A stretch of DNA of 64,000 nucleotides. It comes from Camillea tinctor (lineage: Eukaryota; Ascomycota; Sordariomycetes; Xylariales; Xylariaceae). The stretch lies in assembly GCA_022578605.1 (NCBI GenBank), contig MU394063.1:62001-126000 (forward strand), read 5' to 3'. This document shows, in pieces, positions 1-9,700 of this stretch. A model generated the notes under the pieces. The model searched no databases and was not told the origin of the DNA. It worked only from the letters and a program-made list of their open reading frames with translations. Within the stretch, counting starts at the first letter, position 1; each line of letters opens with the position of its first letter. Position numbers and translations under genes: made by a program.

Positions 1-30
1 AAATAGTTTTTTATTAATTTAATATATATT

Positions 31-120
31 ATTTTATTTTATTTTATTTTATTTTATTTTATTTTATTTTATTTTATTTTATTTTATTTTATTTTATTTT
101 ATTTTATTTTATTTTATTTT
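31..120. repeat. (ATTTT)n microsatellite
   Basis: The pentamer ATTTT is repeated about 18 times without interruption. It sits inside a 1-240 stretch that is almost pure A+T. This is a simple-sequence repeat with no coding content. Confidence 0.95.
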
Positions 121-642
121 ATTATATTTTACATTAATAAATATATATATATAAAGTTAAAAAGTTAAAAAAAAAATAATAAAAAAATAATAAAAAAATA
201 AAAAAAACTTAATTTTTTTAATTTCCACATTAAAAAAAATCTTAATATAACGATATATATGGGAAAATCTCAAAATTTCTAAGAATATATCGTTCAATCC
301 AGAATATCGTTATATTATATGTAAAAATGGGTGTGTACAGCAATTTGTATCGTTATGGGGAGATATCGTTATGGAACATAATCGTTATAGAGAGGGTTTA
401 CTGTAAAAAAATATCCATGCCGATCTTGCGCACATGAAAACTTTAAGATTGCCATCTGCCCCTCCTTGTGCATAAGCATAAAATAAAAGATATACTGATC
501 GGTCCCATATCTTGCTTTGGTGACTGTTTGTTAGTTTTGCCATTAGATTCAATACTCTTTCACCTCTTGTCTTTTAATTTCTTTTTTTTTAATTCTTTCT
601 TATAACCTCAAAGGGTTTGCTAATCGAAACATTCCATCGGCC
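121..642. other. Intergenic leader upstream of THG1
   Basis: No gene is seen. The A+T-rich run continues to about 240, followed by unique sequence. A pyrimidine-rich tract at roughly 560-605 precedes the THG1 start codon and is the best candidate for promoter or 5' UTR. Confidence 0.5.
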
Positions 643-1941
643 ATGGCCAACTCACGGTTGGTAACCCGTCCACCTCGAGAACTAGTTATAAGCCAGCTCG
701 GCATAAATGTGACTAACACCCGCATTTCTCTTACAACAGCTTTGAATATGTCAAGAACTTTGAGCAGCCTGACCATCTTCTGCCAAATACCTGGGTTGTA
801 GTTCGAATTGATGGTCGCGGATTTACCAAGTTAGCTATAGACACTCGCAAAATACAATTTATTTGTATGACCTCTCTCTAGGCACTCTATACTAACCTAT
901 TGCCTTCACAATAGATTATGCACCAAGTACAACTTTGAAAAGCCCAATGACCGAAGGGCCCTGGACCTCATGAATGCTGCAGCGAAGGCGGTCGTAACGG
1001 AAATACCAGAAACTACTATTGCCTACGGAGTAAGCGATGAGTATAGGTAAAGACTCATCAAACGCTTTAAACAATCCCGGGTTTACTAATTTATTGCTAG
1101 TTTTGTCTTTCACAAATCATGCACCTTATTTGAGAGAAGAGCCAGGTAAGCATAGCTTTTGAAATCACTCATAACCATAAGCTCTCACACGAGGATATAG
1201 TAAACTAGTTTCGACTATTGTTTCGACGTTTACCGCTTACTATATACACCTTTGGTCTTCTCACTTCCCAGATACGCCTTTATCTGCTCCCCTCCCCAGC
1301 TTTGATGGGAGAGCTGTGTGCTATCCTAGCGTACAGAATCTTCGGGATTACATGAGCTGGCGCCAGGCTGATTGTATGCAGAGTTGTTCCGCATACTGGC
1401 TAATACCGCTGACATATGAGTAGGCCATATTAACAACCTCTATAATACCACATTTTGGACATTGATTAAACGCGGCGGAATGGATGGTAAAGAAGCCGAG
1501 AAATTCCTTGCTGTAAGAATAATTCTTCTGCAGGTAGTGTGATGGATAAGTGCTGATCAGAGACTAGGGAACCCTTGCGGCGGATAAGAACGAGATACTC
1601 TTCTCGAAGTATCAAATTAATTATAATAACGAGCCCGAAATATTCAAGAAGGGAAGCGTGGTATTTCGAGACGTGAGCCATCATCGGATAAGCTGATTCT
1701 TCTGCGTGCTAATGGTACCTAGTATGAATTGGTCGAACCTGATAACCGAGACCTGGCGAAGGTAGCAGACGACGCAGCGGAGCCTCCCCAGCAATCTAGG
1801 ACGCAGGCGGAGAATGAGAAGAAGCAGCGAGCCAAGGCCCGCGTAGTGGTGGATCATCTAGACATCATCAAGGACGACTTTTGGGGTAGAAGGCCTTGGC
1901 TGTTGTCGAATAAGCCGGGCAAGATCCCGAAACAGACGTAA
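643..1941 (+). CDS. THG1: tRNA-His guanylyltransferase
   Basis: THG1 adds the G-1 residue to the 5' end of tRNA-His, which histidyl-tRNA synthetase requires. I read eight exons: 643-656, 740-829, 915-1046, 1101-1145, 1201-1373, 1424-1512, 1568-1672 and 1723-1941. All introns are GT-AG, the reading frame stays open throughout, and the product is 288 aa, the usual family length. Diagnostic stretches are RIDGRGFTK (N-terminal metal site), VSDEYSFVFHK, the signature [11 protein letters not shown], and the C-terminal [14 protein letters not shown]. The start ATG lies in a GCCATGGCC context and opens a first exon of only 14 nt. The gene converges on the TMA23-like gene, whose stop lies 126 bp away. 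The identity is secure; the exon edges are read by eye but fit the family without gaps. Confidence 0.93.
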
Positions 1942-2066
1942 CCAAATTCTTGATATCCAGGTGTTATCGCCTTCCAGACATCGATGCATGCACCCCGTAG
2001 CAGCAATGGCCTCTATCTAATTGAGGCCTGGGCTGAAACTTGTATTCCTGATCACTCCCTAGATCG

Positions 2067-2759
2067 TCATGGGGCTTTGCGCTTCCTCTTCTCTTCTTTC
2101 CGCTTGCGTCTCAGAGCTCTCCTAGCTCGGCGTTCCTCCTTGGTTTCGGTCTCTTTCGTAGCTTTTTTCTCAGCCTTCTTCGCCTTTTTCTTCTCTAGCT
2201 TTCTCGCTGCCCTCTCTTTAGCTTCTTTATATGCTTGCTTTTCGGCTTTCCGTAACCTCCTTGCCTCCCTTCTCGCCCGCCGCTCTTCCTTTGACTCGGT
2301 CGTCTTCTTTTTATCCTTGCTTGTTTCTTCACTGCTACTAGCTACGGACGCAGCAGTGGTTGTTGGTGTCCCAGCACCGCTATCCGGGGGCGTTAGGAGC
2401 GCAGCCCGGGGGTCGTCCACGGTACCCTCCATAACACCACCCTTAACGAAGGATGCGTAGAGTCCCCGTATCCCGGTGTATCTCCCGGCACTCTTGCTCG
2501 CAGCGATCTTCTCTAGCGCACCGCCTTTAAGAGTCTGTTTCATGGTACCGCTTTCAGTATCGATGCCCTTGAGAGCCTGATCGAAGGCGTTTAGCCACCA
2601 GGCGTCGGCCTGCTGCTCTTTTTTACTACCGAGACCGCGGCCGTCATCGTTCCGCTTAATCAATATATGGTGCTTGAGCCCCTGGTCGTCGTTTGTCGGG
2701 TGCAAGGAGTGGCCCGTCCCCCGCCATCCTTGGGACGTGAGGAGGGCGTGGGCGTTCAT
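2067..2759 (-). CDS. TMA23: G-patch nucleolar protein, TMA23-like
   Basis: Single-exon gene of 230 aa. The N-terminus carries a G-patch-like motif (residues about 8-50: SQGWRGTGHSLH, GLKHHILIKR, GRGLGSKK) followed by ADAWWLNAFDQALKGID. This order is typical of the fungal TMA23 family, nucleolar proteins linked to ribosome assembly. The C-terminal 90 residues are a Lys/Arg/Glu-rich coiled coil that can act as a nucleolar localisation tail. I chose the ATG at 2757-2759 because homologues begin with Met-Asn/Asp-Ala-x-x-Leu-Leu; an upstream in-frame TTG is not needed. The gene faces THG1 tail to tail. A PXR1-like relative is possible, but the DAWWLNAFD block favours TMA23. Confidence 0.8.
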   Translation of the reverse strand: MNAHALLTSQGWRGTGHSLHPTNDDQGLKHHILIKRNDDGRGLGSKKEQQADAWWLNAFDQALKGIDTESGTMKQTLKGGALEKIAASKSAGRYTGIRGLYASFVKGGVMEGTVDDPRAALLTPPDSGAGTPTTTAASVASSSEETSKDKKKTTESKEERRARREARRLRKAEKQAYKEAKERAARKLEKKKAKKAEKKATKETETKEERRARRALRRKRKEEKRKRKAP

Positions 2760-3523
2760 TACGTACAATGGTCGGCACTGCTCGTGATGGGGATATTGTA
2801 AGCGAACGTGCCCCTACAAAAGGGGTGGAGAAGAGAAGGATGGTAGCTTCAGAGCGGAGGGTTTGAGTTTCAAGTATTCATGGTTGTATAATGTGGTAAA
2901 TGGAGAAAAAAAAAATAAGTTGAATTGAAACGATCGCAAAAATGAAAAGTAAAAAAGGTCGACGCAATAAAATTCAGTGGACCTATCGTTATCTAGCGAG
3001 GGTTTGATTGGTTGATCTTAATTCTATCGCAGCTCCACTATGTATAACCTGCATAAGAACGAACATTAAATCCTCCAGTATCACCCAGATCATCTAGATT
3101 GATCTAACCTAGGTTAATCTTTCGGGCTATGTCATCCATAAACTTGGAAAGATGAGTATTTGTTGCCGTTGATACTGAGTTGTAAATTCCTATTGTTGTT
3201 CGTATAATTTTCAGTTTATATCTGAAAACCTGATCTCGATTCAAACTGCATCGACTCACGTTATATTAGGTATACGAATGGATAAGATGTGAAAGCGGGT
3301 TGAATTCGTTGACTATTCCTAGAATAATACGGGCCTTGAAAGGTAGTTAGTCACATGTTAAAAGATGTAATGTAGTAGAGAGCCCTGGAGATGGTATAAG
3401 GTTAGCTGAAGTTTAAAGAAGTACATAACTTATGTACCTCAACACAAGGAAAGAGAGGAGAGATAACTCAATGCTAAGTCCCCCCACCTTTAGGGCTGAT
3501 TAGCGTAACACAGGACCCCTCAA
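2760..3523. other. Intergenic, nothing recognised
   Basis: This is the upstream flank of the TMA23-like gene. I see no open frame of note, no structural RNA and no repeat in it. Confidence 0.5.
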
Positions 3524-3813
3524 AGATGAGCTAATAGAAAGATACCAATAGCGCTCATAGGAATCGAACCTACACTTACTATTAAACTCGCCAAGTAGTC
3601 CACAGCCACAAGTGTGCGCCCACGCATCCAAAGTATAAGAACAAAGAACTTAAAAACGAACAGAAAACAATGGACACTCCCGGGACTGAACACTCAACCT
3701 TGCGATGAGACAGCAACACTTGTGGACTATGAGCGCTACCAGATGAGCTAATAGAAAGATACCAATAGCGCTCATAGGAATCGAACCTACACTTACTATT
3801 AAACTCGCCAAGT
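3524..3813 (-). repeat. Duplicated tRNA-derived (SINE-like) element
   Basis: A 73-bp sequence occurs twice with no difference, at 3524-3596 and 3741-3813, exactly 217 bp apart. On the minus strand each copy contains a perfect RNA polymerase III B box, GGTTCGATTCC (3560-3570 and 3777-3787). An A-box-like TAGCTCATCTGG lies at 3739-3750. The spacer has a second, weaker T-loop-like GTTCAGTCCCG. The sequence around AGTCCACAAGTGT near 3716-3731 is partly inverted at 3598-3617, so the interior can fold. No complete cloverleaf can be drawn, so this is a tRNA-derived repeat or a decayed tRNA cluster rather than a functional tRNA. Confidence 0.6.
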
Positions 3814-4179
3814 CTCAATGGTGTCTTTGGTGCCCCACCATCCATCCCATTCCCCTAATGCGCGTCGAGTCAAGGCTTAACTTCGCGTCAAGCTTCAACT
3901 TTTAACAACGACATTCTAAGTATAGCGTACATCCTAGTAGTATACATTTTATACAAGGTTTTTTGTCCACTTGGATACATCAACAAATATCCTAATTGGG
4001 AAATTGATTTATACCTCATCTTCAACACAGACTCCAAACAATTAAACCCACGAGAAGAGCTTGACACATCTGAAAACCAAACAACAAGATCATAACACAG
4101 CCCACAACCAAGTAGACCACTCTTAAGCAGACCACTCTTAAGCAGACCAGACCTAAGCAGATCAACTAGGCCATATACC
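3814..4179. promoter_or_regulatory. CDC26 upstream region with 15-bp tandem repeats
   Basis: No gene is seen. Three near-identical 15-bp units (consensus AGCAGACCACTCTTA) run head to tail at 4111-4155, ending 24 bp before the CDC26 start codon. They are either leader sequence or upstream regulatory repeats. Confidence 0.45.
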
Positions 4180-4833
4180 ATGCTCCGCCGACCACCAACA
4201 ACCCTCACCCTCACATCCGAAGATGTAGCCGCGTACGAAGACCGGCGCTACGCCCTGCAAGCCCAATCCTTCTCGCAGACGCAGCCCTCCTCGCAAACGC
4301 AACCCTCCTTCGCCCAACCGCAGCACCACTTCCCTCCCACCGCGCGCAGCAACCCCAACCCCAACCCCAGCCCGATAACCCAATACCCACCACCCCAAAC
4401 CGCCATGGACACGTCCCCGCCCTTAGCCCCGCAGCACCACCGCCACAGCAGCAGCGCCGACGAAGCCATGGAAGACGTCTCGGCCTCGGGCTCGCCCTCG
4501 CCCTCGCCCTCCTCGTCGTCCTCCTCAGACCCGTTCCTCACGCGGCGCCCCACCCAGCGCGCCGTGTCCCCCGGCGCCGCGCGCAGCGCGTACATGCAGC
4601 GCATGCGGGCCACGCGGGCGGCCACCAACCCCGACGCGACCCCGACCGCAGGCCACGCGCGCTCGCACAGCACCACCACGGCGGGGGCGAGCACGCGGCA
4701 GCGCATCACGACGCCGCAGATGCCGGCCACGCGCGCGGCCAGCGCGCGGCAGCCCAGCGAGCCGCCCACGGCGCCGGCGCGGGTGACGCGCAGCGGGCGG
4801 GGGGAGGCCGGGACCGCGACGAGGCGGCGGTAG
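4180..4833 (+). CDS. CDC26: Anaphase-promoting complex subunit CDC26
   Basis: The first 23 residues (MLRRPPTTLTLTSEDVAAYE and onward) are the conserved CDC26 N-terminus. In the APC/C it binds and stabilises the TPR subunit Cut9/CDC16. The remaining ~190 residues are low complexity: Gln/Ser, Pro/Asn and Ala/Arg/Thr-rich, with several Thr-Arg-Ala and Ser-Pro sites that could be phosphorylated. As read here the ORF is 217 aa and ends at TAG 4831-4833. The same frame stays open for another 69 codons to TGA 5041-5043 and encodes a Met/Asp/Glu-rich tail. A phase-0 intron at 4783-4920 (GTGACG to GCGCAG) would remove the TAG, so the true C-terminus is uncertain. Confidence 0.75.
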   Translation: MLRRPPTTLTLTSEDVAAYEDRRYALQAQSFSQTQPSSQTQPSFAQPQHHFPPTARSNPNPNPSPITQYPPPQTAMDTSPPLAPQHHRHSSSADEAMEDVSASGSPSPSPSSSSSSDPFLTRRPTQRAVSPGAARSAYMQRMRATRAATNPDATPTAGHARSHSTTTAGASTRQRITTPQMPATRAASARQPSEPPTAPARVTRSGRGEAGTATRRR

Positions 4834-5700
4834 GGCGGCCGTCTCGGGAGTGCGGATCCACGGGCCGGGGATAGAGGGGGCGCGGAAAGGAGGGAGCGGA
4901 TTCGCGGCCGGGCCGCGCAGATGATGGATCTGGATATGACGATGATGATGGATGTGGATGCGGAGAATATCGAGGAGGAGCGGAGGGTGGCGCGGGATGA
5001 TGAGGATGAGGGTGAAGAAGAGGAAGAATACCGACTGGGTTGACTGAGGTCGGGGAAAGGGAGACGATTCTTGGGGGTTTTTTTTTTCTCCTTGCCTACG
5101 TATCAAGGGGGTAGTAGTTAGGAATGTGCGTGGACCGTGGGAAAAAAACATCTGTCTATCGGGATGGTGTTGCAGAGAGAACCAAAAGAAATAAGAAAAA
5201 CGGAGCGGATATGTACACAAAAATGAAAAAGACATCGTGTTGCCCTATTTGCGTTTATCAACTCTGCTAACATGGGTCCGCGAGGCATTGTCCTTGTATT
5301 AACTTGTAAGGGGGAGATGCGAAAGAATGAACCGTGCTATATTTCTTCTGGTTTGATAGTCACGCATGTTGCTTTCTAGCAGCGCACCTCAGTTTCTGCG
5401 AATCAACGAAGAACAAAGGACCCAAAGCAGACGAAAAGGTAGGTTATGTGCCACTGAACCTAACCCAGAGAATAAACTTTCCGTTGTCTGCGTCTGCGGT
5501 GTTGGGGAAAGCATAAACACATTACTATCCTCGACGTGGCTCGCTTTTAATCTAGGTTAAGTTACTCCGTTTATATACTAGGTACACAACTAATGATCAT
5601 GATAGATAGGTGGGCTAGGATACTTACCTACGTGTCTGCCTATCTGCCTATCTATAAATCATATTCAACTCTAGAGGAATAAAAAGGGGCGAAGAGGGAA
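4834..5700. other. CDC26 3' region, possible second exon
   Basis: 4834-5040 is open in the CDC26 frame and rich in GAT/GAG codons, so it may be a spliced 3' exon (see CDC26). From about 5044 to 5700 I see only non-coding sequence with T- and A-rich runs. Confidence 0.45.
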
Positions 5701-5721
5701 GGGGGGGGGGGGGGGGGGGGG
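5701..5721. repeat. Poly-G run
   Basis: Twenty-one consecutive G residues lie 95 bp before the assembly gap. They are complementary to the poly-C run on the other side of the gap, which is why the region is hard to assemble. Confidence 0.9.
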
Positions 5722-5816
5722 ATTGGTTTTTAAAGAAATTGTATCAATCAACCATTTACACAAAATTATTCCCGCATATCCCACGGGTGGTTGTTTTTCT
5801 TTATATTTTTTTAAAA

Positions 5817-5826
5817 NNNNNNNNNN
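5817..5826. other. Assembly gap (10 N)
   Basis: Ten undetermined bases. The round length suggests a placeholder of unknown true size. Confidence 0.98.
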
Positions 5827-5856
5827 CCGCCCCCCCCCCCCCCCCCCCCCCCCGCG

Positions 5857-5895
<39 letters not shown>
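5827..5895. repeat. Poly-C run
   Basis: About 69 bases that are all C except for isolated G at three positions. Apparent polyproline reading frames here are meaningless. Confidence 0.9.
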
Positions 5896-5954
5896 AGGTT
5901 GTTCTAGATCTTCTATCAATCATCCATTTACTCGAACTTATTCCCTCATCTCCC

Positions 5955-6714
5955 TCTCGTTCTTCTTTTTCATTATCTTTTTTTCACATACAAAAGAAGC
6001 AAGCAGGTAGATCGTGAACACGTAGACAACAGGTAAGTAAGCAAATACGGTAATTTTCATATTGACGATTACCATAATCTCGAAAGCGAAAGAGGGGGGA
6101 AAAGACCACGCGAAACCACAAATCCCTCCCCCTTTCCCCTTTCCCCTTTCCCTCCCTTTTGCATCATAAAAAACAGTTATGTATAACCTATATGCTTAGG
6201 TATCTAGGCAAGCAGACAACAAGCTCGTTTAATACCCGAACTGCAAAAACACACTGCCTTGCCTTGTTTTGCTTCGCCACTATACCTGAGTATCATATTT
6301 ATCCCCCCTCTCTCCTCCATCTTTTCCTTTCCCCTTCTTTTCCTCCCTTTCTACCTTACCACCTTTCCTCTCCTTAGGCGCAATAAAAAACAGAAGTTTA
6401 AGAAGCAGGCAGAGAAGAAAAAAAGGAAAAAGAAAAACGCCGATGCTATGTGAGCAAAAGCAACAATACGTATCTAGTGAGTTAAACCTTTTCTTCTCTA
6501 TTACCTGTACAATCACACTCGTGGGCCTGATCAATTTTCCCACACTCCTCCACTCCTCTCCTCATCTCCGCTCACCCCTAACTCCTCTCTTCTCTTCCCG
6601 CTACTAGTCTTGAGAATATCATTGTATCGGAGGCCTCAATACCACTCAACATAAAAAAAAGACAGCTCTCATCCAACCCCGTAGAAATTGTGACCAACGG
6701 ACCAAGCCTCACTT
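5955..6714. other. Intergenic, TAF2 3' flank
   Basis: No gene is recognised. The sequence has pyrimidine-rich tracts around 6120-6160 and 6300-6380 and an A-rich segment at about 6405-6440. Part of it is likely TAF2 3' UTR. Confidence 0.5.
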
Positions 6715-9700
6715 CTAGGACTGTGGCTTGAGTTTAATCTTTAGTTTTGTTGGTTTGGGCGCGGTGGGAGTGGGATTGTTATTTGACGATGACGGCGGAG
6801 GAGGCGGTGGTCCGCCCGGGAGTGGTTTGCGCATATCGGGCAGTGGTTTCCGTGGTTTATTGCTACTTCCACCACCACTGCTTCCACCTGAACGGGGCTG
6901 AGATTGAGATTGGTGTGTCGCGGTAGGTGTGGGTGTTGTCGACTTCTTGGAAGACGACGAGAAGGAAGGGGTTGACGACCGCGGAAGAGCTCCACTCGAT
7001 GTCGAGGGCGAGTTTGCAATTCCCGTCCGTACATGGCTGCTGCTACCGCCGCTAGATTTCTCTCCCTTGTGATGCTTTTTGGTAGCCTGGAGGGGAACAG
7101 AATCTGGGCTGCGCTTCCGTGGCTTTAGCTTGTGCCAGGAGTTGAACTTAACAGTTACCAATTTCTTGCTTGGTCCTAGTCGCTGTTCCAAAGCTGCTAC
7201 TATCTTCGAAGTGTTAAGTTTTACAATCTTCGACGGTCTCGCACTTACACCGTCGCTTTCAGTGCTTGCACGCTTCGGTGGCCTTGGGTCCTTAACAGGC
7301 GCAAGATGTCCATTTCCGTGGGGTTTGGGGTGGGTAGGTTCAATGGTAGGCCGTACCGGCGCTTGCACTGCGATACTATCCCTATGTGACTCTCCATTTT
7401 TGGCAGCCTTCTCGGTTACCGGGGTGCCTGAACGGGCTGGAGTGCCTGCACGAACCGGAGTACTCGCACGAGACGAAGAAATATTGACGGGATGCTTGGG
7501 GGGTCCTTGTTTATGTGGGACCGCTGTTGGCTTCGGTGTTGGCTTGGACAGAGGCTGAGGCTTGGGTGCAGGCTTGGGTGTAGGCTTTGGCGTAGAAACC
7601 GTGGCTGGAGGTTTCGATGGCGTAGGCTTTGAGGAAGTGGGTTTTGGAGGAAGAGGTTTCGAGGGAAGAGGTTTTGAGATAGAGGGTTTGGAAGGAGTGG
7701 GCTTTGGGGGGGCCGTGCTAGTTTGTGGTGACGGTTGACTAGGCACAAGGATTGGCTTGCTACTACTAAAGCTTCCATTCTTGTTCACATTTAGTGTGAT
7801 AGTCCGTTTGGGCGGCTCGGGTCGGATTGGGGACGACGAAGGCATAGCGTACTTTTTCCGCGAGCGAACCCTGAAATGCCGCTTAAACGTGACAAGGAAT
7901 CTACCCGGTACTCTTTCGCCACGACGCACTGTCCAGTATGTTGGATATTTAAATTTCACCTCTAGCATCTGCTCCTCCTCAATCAAGATGGAGCAGAGTT
8001 CCAACATGTTGATTCGTTCGGCGACGGTCAAGACAGGGGAATTTAATGTATTCCACAGAGCCTTTTGCAAATTCTCATCGTCTGTAGTTTGCTCTTTCAA
8101 GGCAGCAAGAGCTGCAGCAAGATCCTCCTTGCGAGCTTTTGCCTTTTGTTTTGCTTCAATAGTAGCATTGTCTTGTTCGACGATAAGGCCGTCTTCGGCT
8201 GGTTTCTCCGGTGTCTGCTTGCTAAGATCGGTGTTTTCTCCTATTGCAATGCTGGCAAGACCGCGACATAGTGCCTTGAACAACCGGTCTCGCACATATG
8301 GTGACGGATCTGTTCCAAGTAAAGATAAAAAGAACCTTAAGAAGGCTGAGTTGGTAAGGAGGTCGAGGTCAACCAAAGCCTCGCAAGCTTTGATGCGAAC
8401 GACGTCGCTGGTCCTGTCTTGCAAATACTGGATAAATGTAAGCGGGTCCTTAGGAATGACCTTCGCTTTCATCAGACGACATAGCGCATCCAGAGCGGCC
8501 ACAGTGAAACAGTTTTGATATGATGGGGAATATTCGTCCATCCTACGATATCTCTCGATTTCTTCAAGAGCCATATCCCGGAATTCCTCTGGTTCTGGAT
8601 CCCCAACTTCTTCCATTTCCTCGTCTTCGCCGTCCCCAAATGACAACGACATGGACATATGTTTCTTCACCTTTTTCTCATCGGGGACTTGGCAAATAGC
8701 AAGAGCCTCGATCAGCTTACAAATGTACAATTGGTCTGAGTAGACGTTGTCAGCATTGTTGTTAGCTTGCAGCTGTTCGAGGATAAAGCTTCGTGCTTCC
8801 CTAGGGCACCTTCCATCTTCACCGCGGACGCGCGCTATTGCTCCGGGGATGACACTTTGAATTAGATATTGGCGCTTGTCCGCGAAGTTATTCGGCCGAG
8901 GTGTGTTCGTCCCAGGATAGCAGAAGAAATGCTGGAACACTTTTTGCAGGTGTTTGAGTCCTATCCAATTCACCTGGTCTTGGACCGCATGCCGGGGAAG
9001 TTCATTGGCAGCCATAACACGAAGGCCATAGTAGTACCGGGGATCAAGCAGCGTTCTAGTAAGGATGGTTGATACCAGGGGATGAGCGCCTGTTTGGTCA
9101 AAACGCCTATGCAGGAAGAGCATCGAGTCTTGTTGGGCAGCAACATCCCTATCCTGCTGCAGCTGGGAAGCGTACATATAAGGCGGAAGATCTGTCTGCA
9201 TCTCGCAAATCCACTCAAAGTCGGCATCCATGCGAATCCATTCGTACGACTCCTGGTCCATTTTGGATTCGGTCTCTTCGTCCCAATCTCGAAATTCCCA
9301 ATCTTCGATCTCGTCGGGATGTTGGAAAACATCTCCCAAGTAGTAGAGGTCTTTTTGGGTTTCTTCGTTGCCCTTTGCATTATTATTTGCCAGTGCCCTT
9401 TCACGCTGACGGCGATTTCTCTTAAGTCGCTTGTACTTCGTGTTGTAGGGTATTTCGAACCTAACAGACTTAGAAGAATCGTCACGAATTTCAACGATGT
9501 GTTCGTACGGTGTGCCGTCAGCTTCATGTATGCGTATTGTCATCGGGCCGGTGAACGAGTGCTGCAATTCACCAGCCCAGACGGCATGAGTCTCCTCTAG
9601 CACGTCTCTCCAAAAGTCGTTCTTGTCGAGCGGCCTAGCCCTGGCAGCGGCAATGTCTTGTGTTTGTCGAACGATCATCTCAACACATAGCCGCTTCTTG

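Larger units (their letters stand above)
5742..5954. repeat. Imperfect duplication around the gap
   Basis: 5742-5791 and 5914-5954 are diverged copies of one sequence. Both carry TATCAATCA, CCATTTAC and TTATTCCC in the same order and spacing. The copies enclose the gap and the poly-C tract. This could be a real tandem duplication or two error-bearing versions of one locus. Confidence 0.6.

Noticed and set aside
2007..2460. Plus-strand Ser/Phe/Leu-rich frame opposite the TMA23-like gene
   Set aside because: It is a shadow of the Lys/Arg/Glu-rich coiled coil on the minus strand.
4525..5235. 236-codon minus-strand frame opposite CDC26
   Set aside because: Composition is Arg/Pro/Gly low complexity caused by GC-rich antisense; the CDC26 N-terminus on the plus strand is conserved.
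5671..6017. Polyproline and polyglycine frames around the gap
   Set aside because: They are translations of homopolymer runs and N bases.
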